DNA of 6,367 bases from NCBI GenBank assembly GCA_001770235.1, contig MEQN01000010.1, positions 783-7,149 on the forward strand, read 5' to 3'. Source of the DNA: Betaproteobacteria bacterium RBG_16_58_11 (GTDB lineage: Bacteria; Pseudomonadota; Gammaproteobacteria; Burkholderiales; Thiobacteraceae). This document shows, piece after piece, positions 1 through 5,182 of this stretch; the first letter of the stretch is position 1, and each line of letters begins with the position of its first letter. Both the position numbers and the translations under genes were made by a program. The notes below the pieces were generated by a model. That model saw nothing but the letters and a program-made list of their open reading frames with translations, searched no databases and was not told the DNA's origin.

Positions 1-1
1 T

Positions 2-871
2 CCCGGCAGCAGCGTGTTCTCCTTCGGCACCGCCGGCTGCAACCTGGCGTGCAAGTTCTGCCAAAACTGGGACATCAGCAAATCGCGCGAAATGGATCGC
101 TTGATGGATCAAGCCAAGCCGAAAGAAATCGCGCTCGCCGCCCAGAAGCACAACTGCAAGAGCGTAGCTTTCACCTACAACGACCCAGTGATCTTCGCCG
201 AGTATGCGATGGATGTCGCCGACGAATGCCACAAGCTCGGTATCAAGACGGTGGCCGTGACCGCCGGTTACATACACGATCAGGCGCGGCGCGAGTTCTA
301 CGCCAAGATGGACGCGGCCAACGTCGATCTCAAAGCTTTCACCGATGAGTTTTACGTCAAGCTCACCGGCGCCCACCTGCAGCCGGTGCTGGATACGCTG
401 GTCTATCTCAAACGCGAGACCGATGTGTGGCTGGAGATCACCACCCTGCTCATCCCCGGCAAAAACGATTCGGATGAGGAAATCACCGCGCTCTCGCAAT
501 GGATAGCAAAGGAACTCGGCCCGGATGTGCCGCTGCATTTTTCCGCCTTCCACCCGGATTACAAAATGCCCGATGTGCCTGCCACGCCGCCTGCCACCTT
601 GGTGCGAGCGCGCGAGATCGCAATGCGTGCAGGCCTGCATTACGTTTACACCGGCAACATCCACAACATTGAAGGTGACACCACGTTCTGCCCCGGGTGC
701 AAGACGCCGCTCATCGTGCGCGATTGGTATCAGATCAAAGACTATCGCCTGACGGACACGGGCCACTGCCCGCAATGCCAGACCAAGGTCGCCGGCCGCT
801 TCCAACACTTCGAGTTAAGCCAGCAGTTTGGGCCACGGCGCATTCCGGTGGCGATGCATATGGAGGCGTGA
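2..871 (+). CDS. amrS: AmmeMemoRadiSam system radical SAM enzyme, 5'-truncated by the window edge
   Basis: This is the 3' part of a radical SAM gene of the PflA-activase-like family (COG1180 type), the form that accompanies AMMECR1 and Memo proteins. The substrate of that system is not firmly known. Visible at the N-terminal end is the 4Fe-4S/SAM cluster motif CxxxCxxC (codons at 38, 50 and 59) in the context GTAGCNLACKFCQNWDISKS, which is diagnostic for this subfamily. Two CxxC pairs near the C-terminus (codons at 689/698 and 767/776) look like a zinc-ribbon-like metal site. The frame is open to the first base of the window. A GTG at 14 lies only eight codons before the first cluster cysteine and is unlikely to be the true start; family members usually have some tens of residues before it, so the real start lies outside. 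AMMECR1 and Memo genes would be expected upstream. Family assignment is strong; the biochemical role is uncertain. Confidence 0.92.
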   Translation, partial: PGSSVFSFGTAGCNLACKFCQNWDISKSREMDRLMDQAKPKEIALAAQKHNCKSVAFTYNDPVIFAEYAMDVADECHKLGIKTVAVTAGYIHDQARREFYAKMDAANVDLKAFTDEFYVKLTGAHLQPVLDTLVYLKRETDVWLEITTLLIPGKNDSDEEITALSQWIAKELGPDVPLHFSAFHPDYKMPDVPATPPATLVRAREIAMRAGLHYVYTGNIHNIEGDTTFCPGCKTPLIVRDWYQIKDYRLTDTGHCPQCQTKVAGRFQHFELSQQFGPRRIPVAMHMEA

Positions 872-927
872 GCGGTGAGCGGTGAGCGGTGAACGGTGAA
901 CGGTGAACGGTGAATGGTAAACGGTAA
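872..927. repeat. Tandem 7-bp repeat, eight units of (g/a)CGGTGA
   Basis: Starting on the base after the amrS stop codon are eight consecutive heptamers: three gcggtga, three acggtga, then the degenerate atggtaa and acggtaa. The seven bases that end in the stop codon (865-871, ggcgtga) resemble a further decayed unit. Purity drops towards the right end, as expected for a slippage-generated array eroding at one edge. It lies outside any plausible coding sequence. Confidence 0.9.
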
Positions 928-965
928 TCACCCAATCACTCAATTACCCAATCACCCAATCACCC
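926..965. repeat. Tandem 8-bp repeat, five units of AATCACCC
   Basis: Directly adjoining the heptamer array are five octamers: aatcaccc, aatcactc, aattaccc, aatcaccc, aatcaccc, then a partial attccc. The core TCACC is the reverse complement of GGTGA in the heptamer array, so the two arrays could pair with each other in RNA or single-stranded DNA. The array ends about ten bases before the Shine-Dalgarno sequence of the next gene. Confidence 0.88.
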
Positions 966-985
966 ATTCCCTAATGGAGTAACCA

Positions 986-1630
986 ATGATCAACGAACTC
1001 GTCCACATCCCCGATGGCCCGGCCATCATCGAAGGCATGCTGGAAGTGCCTTTGAGCGCGCAGGGTATCGTCTTATTCGCCCACGGCAGCGGCAGCAGCC
1101 GCTTGAGTCCACGCAACAACTACGTGGCAAAAGTGCTGCGTCAGGCCGGTATCGGCACTTTGCTGATGGATCTGCTCACCGAGCAAGAAGACCAAATCTA
1201 CGAGACGCGATTCGATATCGCGCTGCTCACGCGGCGGCTCAGCGTGGCCACCGCGTGGTTGAAACAGGATCCACGCGTGAAAGGATTGCCGATAGGCTAC
1301 TTCGGCGCCAGCACCGGCGCGGCGGCAGCCTTGCAAGCGGCCGCAAAAATGGGCGCGGCCATCAGCGCCGTGGTATCGCGCGGCGGCCGGCCCGATATGG
1401 CGGGCGCAACCGCCCTACGCCAAGTCGGCGCCCCCACGCTGTTGCTGGTCGGCGGCTGGGACGATGTGGTGATCGATCTGAATCAGGCGGCTTATGATGT
1501 GATGAGTTGTAAAAAAGAACTCGCCATCATTCCTGGTGCTACGCATTTATTTGAAGAGCCGGGTACCTTGGAAGAAGTGGCGCGCCAGGCGACGGCCTGG
1601 TTTGATCGGCACTTCAAAGCGCACGAGTAA
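986..1630 (+). CDS. Small alpha/beta hydrolase, dienelactone hydrolase-like
   Basis: A 214-residue cytoplasmic alpha/beta hydrolase with no signal peptide. The candidate catalytic triad is visible: nucleophile Ser109 in the elbow GASTG (residues 107-111), an acid at Asp159 or Asp160 after strand TLLLVGGWDD, and His187 in GATHLFEEPG. The HGSGSSRLSPRN segment (residues 33-44) after the first core strand is the usual oxyanion-hole region. Size and motifs fit the dienelactone hydrolase-like serine hydrolases, whose substrates are mostly unassigned; in related genomes such proteins are sometimes linked to a phosphoribosyltransferase, but none is visible here. The ATG is supported by GGAG at 976-979, six bases upstream. 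It is separated from amrS by 114 bases of repeats and converges on the permease genes. The fold is confident; the substrate is unknown. Confidence 0.88.
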   Translation: MINELVHIPDGPAIIEGMLEVPLSAQGIVLFAHGSGSSRLSPRNNYVAKVLRQAGIGTLLMDLLTEQEDQIYETRFDIALLTRRLSVATAWLKQDPRVKGLPIGYFGASTGAAAALQAAAKMGAAISAVVSRGGRPDMAGATALRQVGAPTLLLVGGWDDVVIDLNQAAYDVMSCKKELAIIPGATHLFEEPGTLEEVARQATAWFDRHFKAHE

Positions 1631-1637
1631 TTTCATG

Positions 1638-1738
1638 TGCCCTCTCCCCCAGCCCCTCTCCCACAAGTGTGAGAGGGGAGAAAAGCAGATTTGACTTCCT
1701 CCCTCTCCCGCTTGCGGGAGAGGGCCGGGGAGAGGGCA
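1638..1738. repeat. About 100-bp palindromic CCCTCTCCC-type intergenic element
   Basis: The left end (1638-1662) and right end (1716-1738) are near-perfect inverted copies built on TGCCCTCTCCCC followed by a second CCCTCTCCC block. Two internal hairpins are nested: 1653-1664 with 1667-1678 (one mismatch), and a perfect 11-bp stem, 1701-1711 with 1714-1724. The element fills almost the whole gap between two convergent stop codons. Elements of this CCCTCTCCC/GGGAGAGGG type are common between genes in beta- and gammaproteobacteria and resemble REP-type or MITE-like repeats. That family resemblance is from memory, not a search. Confidence 0.8.
1701..1724. terminator. Possible bidirectional terminator hairpin within the palindromic element
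   Basis: A perfect 11-bp GC-rich stem with a two-base centre lies between the convergent hydrolase and gltK-like genes. There is no clean T-tract on either side, so it does not match a textbook intrinsic terminator. Its position suggests it may still limit read-through between the two convergent units. Confidence 0.35.
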
Positions 1739-1742
1739 ACCC

Positions 1743-2429
1743 CTAAACCTGCCCCCAACTCAATCGCCTCTCCAACCACCGCGACAACTGCGTCAACGAA
1801 AAACAAATCACAAAATACACCGCCGCCACGAACAGAAAAATCTCCGCCGGATGCGTCAGCTCGCGGTTATTTACCTGCGTCGCGATATGCGTCAACTCCG
1901 ATACACCGACGATAAACGCCAGCGAGGTATCCTTGGTCACCGCCACCAACTCGTTCACGAATGAAGGAATCATATTGCGCAGCGCCTGCGGCAGCACCAC
2001 GTAGGCCATCACCTGCCAAGGTTTGAGCCCGGTGGCCAAGGCCGCTTCGCGCTGGCCCTGGGGCACGCTCTCGATTCCCGCGCGCACGATGTGCGCCATG
2101 TAAGCGGAAGTGAACAGCGTCAAGGCCGCGATCACCGTCCAGTTTTCCGGCACCGGCTGCTTGAACGCCAGCGGCAACAAAAAATACATCCAAAAAATCA
2201 CCATCAACAGCGGCACGCCGCGCATCACATGGGTGTAGCCGCGCACCAGCCAGCGCAAGGGACGAAACGGCAAATAACTCGCCACGCCCAACATCACGCC
2301 GCCCACCAGCGCCAACACGCAGGACACGAGCGCCAGATAAAGTGTCAGCGCCAATCCGCCCAACGCACCCTGGGGGTAGCGCCCAATCATGAAGTAGGTG
2401 AAGTTATCGGTGATGACGCTAAAATCCAT
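1743..2429 (-). CDS. gltK: Amino-acid ABC transporter permease, GltK-like
   Basis: A 228-residue inner-membrane permease of the polar amino-acid uptake (HisM/GltK) family. Hydrophobic segments lie at about residues 22-50, 72-90, 98-115, 165-180 and 195-215. The cytoplasmic EAA loop that contacts the ATPase is present (Glu128-Ala-Ala, Gly134, Leu146-Pro147). The segment MRGVPLLMVIFWMYFLLP (69-86) is typical of GltK-side subunits. Its ATG overlaps the stop codon of the upstream permease by one base (TGATG on the minus strand), and AGGGGG sits about nine bases before the start, so translation is probably coupled. The two permeases would form the heterodimeric channel. Substrate by homology is glutamate/aspartate or another polar amino acid; the exact one cannot be read from sequence. 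It is the last gene of its unit here: no ATPase gene follows. Confidence 0.9.
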   Translation of the reverse strand: MDFSVITDNFTYFMIGRYPQGALGGLALTLYLALVSCVLALVGGVMLGVASYLPFRPLRWLVRGYTHVMRGVPLLMVIFWMYFLLPLAFKQPVPENWTVIAALTLFTSAYMAHIVRAGIESVPQGQREAALATGLKPWQVMAYVVLPQALRNMIPSFVNELVAVTKDTSLAFIVGVSELTHIATQVNNRELTHPAEIFLFVAAVYFVICFSLTQLSRWLERRLSWGQV

Positions 2430-3136
2430 CAGCGCACGCCCCCTGGCCGCAAGTAGCGCTGTTCATAGCTTGAAACCACAGCGGTGATGGTTAAGGACAC
2501 GAGCAAATAAATCAGCGTGGCCGCGGTAAAGGCCTCCAGGCCTTTGAAGGCGACGCTCTCGATCTGGCGCGCTTGGAAAGTCAGCTCCGCCACGCCGATG
2601 GTCATGGCCAAGGAAGAATTCTTGGTCGCATTCAAAAATTGCCCGATCAGGGGCGGCACGGTGATGCGCACCGCCTGCGGCAAAATCACAAAGCGCATCG
2701 CGGCGAGATAGCCGAAGCCCTGACTGCGCGCCGCTTCCATTTGCTCGCGCGGCACGGCGCGGATGCCGGAACGAATATCCTCGGCGATGAAGGCCGAGGT
2801 ATAAACCGTGAGCGCGATCACTGCCGCCACGAACTCGAAACGCCACTGGTTGAGCCAATCGTTCACCGCTTGCGGCAGCACCTCATAGGCGCCGAAATAC
2901 CAGAAGAAAATCTGAATCACCAGCGGCGTGTTGCGGATGAATTCCAGATAAGCCTGCGCCAGCCAGCGCAAGGGGGCTACGGGACTCATGCGCACGATGG
3001 CCACCAGCAAGCCCAACATAAACCCCAGCACGCAAGACAGCGCCGCCAACTGCAAGGTGAGCAGCAGGCCCTGCCACAGCCACTCGGCGTAGGTCCCCGA
3101 GGCGACTACGCGCCAATCGAATTGGTAGTTGAGCAT
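2429..3136 (-). CDS. gltJ: Amino-acid ABC transporter permease, GltJ-like
   Basis: A 235-residue inner-membrane permease, the partner of the GltK-like subunit. The N-terminal region (WRVVASGTYAEWLWQGLLLTLQ) and RNTPLVIQIFFWYFGAYEVLP (68-88) match the GltJ side of the family. Membrane segments are visible at about 20-48, 70-90, 101-118, 160-182 and 205-225. The EAA loop is intact (Glu134-Ala-Ala, Gly140, Ile151-Leu-Pro153), as is the conserved FLNATKNSSLA segment (167-177). It is first in the two-gene unit. The start is placed at 3136; upstream Shine-Dalgarno pairing is weak (AAAGACA only), but the N-terminus aligns with the family. In the usual order a periplasmic binding-protein gene comes before this gene. 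Here the upstream neighbour is a divergent toxin-antitoxin pair. Confidence 0.9.
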   Translation of the reverse strand: MLNYQFDWRVVASGTYAEWLWQGLLLTLQLAALSCVLGFMLGLLVAIVRMSPVAPLRWLAQAYLEFIRNTPLVIQIFFWYFGAYEVLPQAVNDWLNQWRFEFVAAVIALTVYTSAFIAEDIRSGIRAVPREQMEAARSQGFGYLAAMRFVILPQAVRITVPPLIGQFLNATKNSSLAMTIGVAELTFQARQIESVAFKGLEAFTAATLIYLLVSLTITAVVSSYEQRYLRPGGVR

Positions 3137-3184
3137 TGAGTTGTCTTTAGTGCGGATTTAGTAAGGGCTTTTTGTTGCTCCCCG

Positions 3185-3190
3185 ATTGTA
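3185..3190 (-). promoter_or_regulatory. Candidate -10 element for the permease unit
   Basis: Read on the minus strand this is TACAAT, one base from the TATAAT consensus, about 48 bases before the gltJ-like start. No good -35 is found at 16-18 bases. The expected spacer holds two adjoining palindromes, CGTTCGAACG (3193-3202) and CGCTAGCG (3201-3208), so an activator or repressor site is possible. This is inference from sequence only. Confidence 0.3.
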
Positions 3191-3223
3191 ACCGTTCGAA
3201 CGCTAGCGTAATCCACCAGCGTA

Positions 3224-3253
3224 TTGACACCGCGCCTAACAGGGTGGTACTTT
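3224..3253 (+). promoter_or_regulatory. Candidate sigma-70 promoter of the toxin-antitoxin operon
   Basis: A perfect -35 hexamer TTGACA (3224-3229) is followed after 18 bases by TACTTT (3248-3253), a weak -10. The spacing and position, about 31 bases upstream of the antitoxin start, suit a short-leader promoter. An inverted repeat overlaps the -10. Confidence 0.5.
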
Positions 3254-3265
3254 GGTGACACCCTG
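3240..3265. promoter_or_regulatory. Inverted repeat CAGGGTG-N12-CACCCTG, candidate antitoxin operator
   Basis: Perfect 7-bp arms at 3240-3246 and 3259-3265 flank 12 bases containing the proposed -10. Ribbon-helix-helix antitoxins usually repress their own operon by binding such symmetric sites over the promoter, so autoregulation is the natural reading. If transcription starts upstream of it, it could instead form a 5' hairpin. Confidence 0.45.
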
Positions 3266-3284
3266 CCTTTAACGGGAGACCGCA

Positions 3285-3563
3285 ATGTCCACCACCACTC
3301 TGAAGTTGCCGGAAGCGCTGAAAGAACGGATCACTTCCGCCGCAGAAACAGCGGGCAAGTCGCCGCACGCTTTCATGGTCGATGCGATCGCGGCACAGAC
3401 TGCACTAGCGGAACGGCGCGCGGCCTTCGTTTCAGCCGCGCACACTGCCGAGCAGGAAGTCGCCGAATACGGCTTGGTGTACGACGCTGATGAGGTCTTC
3501 AGCTATCTGCATGACAAACTCAAGGGCAAGCGCGCCAAACGCCCCAAGACCGTCAAGCTCTAG
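3285..3563 (+). CDS. Antitoxin, ribbon-helix-helix (CopG-like), type II TA system
   Basis: A 92-residue protein with an N-terminal ribbon-helix-helix DNA-binding domain: strand TTTLKLPEAL (3-12), first helix KERITSAAETAG, then KSPHAFMVDAI (25-35) as the turn and second helix. The remainder is predicted helix with a lysine-rich tail (from residue 78), which in such proteins usually carries the toxin-binding part. GGGAGA (3274-3279) precedes the ATG by five bases. The toxin gene begins nine bases after the stop, the usual antitoxin-first order. Expected role: neutralise the ParE/RelE-like toxin by direct binding and repress the operon through the inverted repeat just upstream. Family is well supported; regulation is inferred. 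Confidence 0.87.
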   Translation: MSTTTLKLPEALKERITSAAETAGKSPHAFMVDAIAAQTALAERRAAFVSAAHTAEQEVAEYGLVYDADEVFSYLHDKLKGKRAKRPKTVKL

Positions 3564-3572
3564 CCGCTTCAC

Positions 3573-3866
3573 GTGACGCGCCTGGTCTTCTCCCCCCGCG
3601 CCTTGCAAGACATCGAGCGATGCGTCGAATTTCTGATGAATGTCGATCCCGGCGCCGCCAGCGACACGACACACCTGCTAATCGACGGGCTACGGATTCT
3701 CAAAGATCATCCCCTCGTCGGCCGGCCTGCAGAACTCGGCTACCGGGAATTGCTCATTTCGCGTGGTCGAAGCGGCTATGTGGCCTTATACAAATATGAT
3801 GTGGAACGGGATGCCGCGATTATTCTCGCCATTCGGCATCAGCGGGAGAGCGGGTTTCCGGGTTGA
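3573..3866 (+). CDS. Type II toxin of the RelE/ParE superfamily
   Basis: A 97-residue basic-core protein with the ParE/RelE pattern: LVFSPRALQDIERCVEFL (4-21), the segment HPLVGRPAELGYRELLIS (46-63), the strand GYVALYKY (68-75) and the C-terminal strand ILAIRHQRESGF (84-95). The RHQRE ending is typical of ParE-like members, which target DNA gyrase; RelE-like members cleave mRNA on the ribosome. Sequence alone does not decide between the two. The start is a GTG nine bases after the antitoxin stop and without a clear Shine-Dalgarno sequence, so synthesis probably depends on translation of the antitoxin, a sensible way to keep toxin below antitoxin. The reading frame is intact. The gene converges on the CBS-domain gene. 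Confidence 0.87.
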   Translation: MTRLVFSPRALQDIERCVEFLMNVDPGAASDTTHLLIDGLRILKDHPLVGRPAELGYRELLISRGRSGYVALYKYDVERDAAIILAIRHQRESGFPG

Positions 3867-3880
3867 CGCCGATACGCAGT

Positions 3881-3920
3881 GGCGCGCGAAGGACTGCGTC
3901 TGCGCCGTCCAGCTCGCGCC
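3881..3920. terminator. GC-rich imperfect hairpin between convergent genes
   Basis: Arms 3881-3894 and 3907-3920 pair over 14 positions with three mismatches around a 12-base loop. The hairpin lies between the toxin stop (3866) and the CBS gene stop (3941) and could serve both strands. No T-tract is present, so the terminator role is tentative. Confidence 0.28.
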
Positions 3921-3940
3921 GCACCGGTGCTGGTCCTTGA

Positions 3941-4390
3941 TCAAACTCTGGTTTGCGCCTCATGCGCCTGCTCGCGCGGCGCGACCTTGGCTAGTTCTGT
4001 CATCTCCTCGGCCAAGAGGTCCAGTACGTCATCGGCCGCCATAATGCCTTCCAGCCCGCCTTCTTGGTTGACGACCGGGATACGGCGTATGCCCTTAGAG
4101 CGCATCAGACGAATCGTCTCGAACACGCCTTCATTTTTTTGCACGGTGACGAGCTGCGGACTCATGATGTCGCCCACGTTGAACGCATTGCAGTCCAAGG
4201 ACTTCGCAACGATCTCGATCACGATATCGCGGTCAGTAATGATGCCGACCGGCACCCGCTTACCCTCTAACACGTCCACCACCACCAAATCGCCGACATG
4301 ATGTTGGCGCATGAGTTGCGCCGCTTCTGGAATGCTCGTTTGTCTCGTGGCAAACACGACTGAACGATTACAAAATTCACCGATAGGCAT
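3941..4390 (-). CDS. Stand-alone protein with two CBS domains
   Basis: A 149-residue soluble protein that is essentially one Bateman module. CBS1 covers about residues 5-62 and contains GIITDRD (49-55) with the Thr and Asp that commonly bind nucleotide ribose. CBS2 covers about 72-130 and has the linker VGDIMSP (72-78) and GIMAADD (115-121), where the usual Ser/Thr is Ala. Such pairs bind adenine nucleotides or related ligands and act as energy or redox sensors; stand-alone members often have no known partner. The start is supported by AAGGAAA on the minus strand about six bases before ATG. It is the second gene after the duplicated-domain protein, with a 75-base gap, so the two are likely co-transcribed. 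The C-terminal tail after residue 130 is charged and not part of the domains. Domain call is firm; partner and ligand are unknown. Confidence 0.9.
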   Translation of the reverse strand: MPIGEFCNRSVVFATRQTSIPEAAQLMRQHHVGDLVVVDVLEGKRVPVGIITDRDIVIEIVAKSLDCNAFNVGDIMSPQLVTVQKNEGVFETIRLMRSKGIRRIPVVNQEGGLEGIMAADDVLDLLAEEMTELAKVAPREQAHEAQTRV

Positions 4391-4465
4391 GATGTTTCCT
4401 TTCGAGTAGTGAGAAAAATATCTTGTGATTTACGAGGTTAATCCCCCAGCGGCGTTAGCGAGTTG

Positions 4466-4966
4466 CTACTCGTAGCGCACAAGCCCCTCTGCCAAGGTAT
4501 CGGCGCCAAAATGTTCGATCAGCGCGTCTATCTCCGACAGCAGCGTATCGTCCTCGTCTTCGTCCAACACGCCTTCGCCCACCAGATGCGCGCCCAGGCC
4601 ATTAACCAGGGCGTCCCTGACCGTAGCAAGCGTAGGCGGGTTCTCGCGGTTCTCGTCGTTGACCACCGCCTCGATCACGCGCGAGAGCTGTTCGCTGGCA
4701 TTGGTCGGCACGAAATCGAGGGCAAAAGCGGAATCGCCATATTCCTCAATCAGCCCATCCAGTTCATCGAGCATCGACACGTCGACATCGAAGTGATGCA
4801 TGTGCTCCGCTTCTTTGAAATCGGCAGGCAACAGATCGGCGAGAAAGTGACGTACGTTTGAGAGCGTGATGGGCTGCTCGATATCCGGGTCATTGATTCT
4901 GCTCTCGAGCAAAGCTGACAATCTTGGGCTGACACGGCTGGCGACATCGATTGAATTGCGGATCAT
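4466..4966 (-). CDS. Acidic protein of unknown function with an internal domain duplication
   Basis: A 166-residue, strongly acidic, cysteine-free protein that I do not recognise. It consists of two related halves: residues 13-86 and 91-163. Shared features are SxxLS...E...ND....E.P.TL..VR..L...L (13-46 and 91-124, 14 of 34 identical) and LxExDxLIExxG (66-77 and 143-154), offset by 77-78 residues. Both halves look mainly helical. The first half has a His-rich patch (HMHH, 55-58); the second has a run of acidic residues (135-140). There is no signal peptide or membrane segment. AAGGTG on the minus strand supports the ATG. The CBS-domain gene follows on the same strand, suggesting shared expression and possibly a shared role. 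It is likely a real gene, because the duplication is conserved at protein level and the start is well formed; function is unassigned. Confidence 0.8.
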   Translation of the reverse strand: MIRNSIDVASRVSPRLSALLESRINDPDIEQPITLSNVRHFLADLLPADFKEAEHMHHFDVDVSMLDELDGLIEEYGDSAFALDFVPTNASEQLSRVIEAVVNDENRENPPTLATVRDALVNGLGAHLVGEGVLDEDEDDTLLSEIDALIEHFGADTLAEGLVRYE

Positions 4967-4987
4967 GGTTTCACCTTTAAGTATCTG

Positions 4988-5037
4988 TCGCCCCGCTGGG
5001 CGAGGCGTGCATTTGTTGGACTGGCGATCTATTTATA
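4988..5037 (-). promoter_or_regulatory. Candidate promoter -10 and leader hairpin of the duplicated-domain/CBS unit
   Basis: On the minus strand a TATAAA box (5037-5032) lies about 65 bases before the start at 4966. No matching -35 is seen at 16-18 bases, which may point to an activator or an alternative sigma factor. Between box and gene, 4988-4993 pairs perfectly with 4998-5003 (six GC-rich pairs, four-base loop), placing a small hairpin in the mRNA leader upstream of the ribosome binding site. Confidence 0.3.
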
Positions 5038-5050
5038 GCAGATGGGCTCA

Positions 5051-5109
5051 CGGCATGCCGCCAAAGGCGACACAATACGATACGGAGACTCGTTTATGGG
5101 ACGATACGG
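5051..5109. repeat. Palindrome and direct repeats in the divergent intergenic region
   Basis: CGGCATGCCG (5051-5060) is a perfect 10-bp palindrome. ACGATACGG occurs twice, at 5077-5085 and 5101-5109, spaced 24 bases start to start. They lie between the two divergent genes at 4966 and 5176, where a regulator could bind. Nothing else in the 209-base gap is recognisable apart from the possible short ORF and the promoter elements listed. Confidence 0.4.
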
Positions 5110-5182
5110 CGCATACCGCCGCTTCAATTTTTTGCTGCTAGTATTTGTAAAGGCCCATCGTCGCGAGCGTGTCAAATGCTGA
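5096..5182 (+). CDS. Possible 28-residue upstream ORF overlapping the next gene's start
   Basis: A short frame starting at ATG 5096 with a good Shine-Dalgarno sequence (GGAG at 5084-5087, eight bases before). It encodes a basic peptide with a hydrophobic core (FNFLLLVFV) and many Arg/Lys residues. Its TGA (5180-5182) lies just inside the next gene, whose ATG is at 5176. The following gene has only a weak ribosome binding site of its own, so translational coupling is plausible. It may equally be chance, since a frame this short carries little statistical weight. Confidence 0.3.
   Translation: MGRYGAYRRFNFLLLVFVKAHRRERVKC

Noticed and set aside
14..16. GTG at 14 as the start of the radical SAM gene
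   Set aside because: The frame is open to the window edge, the codon lies only eight codons before the cluster motif, and there is no Shine-Dalgarno sequence visible; the gene is truncated instead.
872..965. CRISPR array
   Set aside because: Units are 7-8 bp with no unique spacers; this is a simple tandem repeat.
2091..2456. Plus-strand frame of 121 codons opposite the gltK-like gene
   Set aside because: Antisense shadow with a low-complexity His/Gln-rich product and no recognisable domain.
2573..3139. Long plus-strand frame of 188 codons opposite the gltJ-like gene
   Set aside because: It lies fully antisense to a clearly conserved permease and its His/Gln/Arg-rich product looks like a shadow of the membrane-protein codons.
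3763..4301. Plus-strand frames spanning the toxin end and the CBS gene
   Set aside because: They overlap two well-supported genes, and the product resembles no family.
4459..4472. Short CGAGT-ACTCG stem at the end of the duplicated-domain gene as a terminator
   Set aside because: Only five pairs, overlaps the stop codon, no T-tract, and the downstream CBS gene is probably co-transcribed.
4463..4861. Plus-strand frame of 132 codons opposite the duplicated-domain gene
   Set aside because: The minus-strand frame has a better ribosome binding site and an internal protein-level duplication, which favours it as the real gene.
4866..5141. Plus-strand frame of 91 codons across the divergent gap
   Set aside because: It overlaps the 5' part of the minus-strand gene and its leader, and shows no domain.
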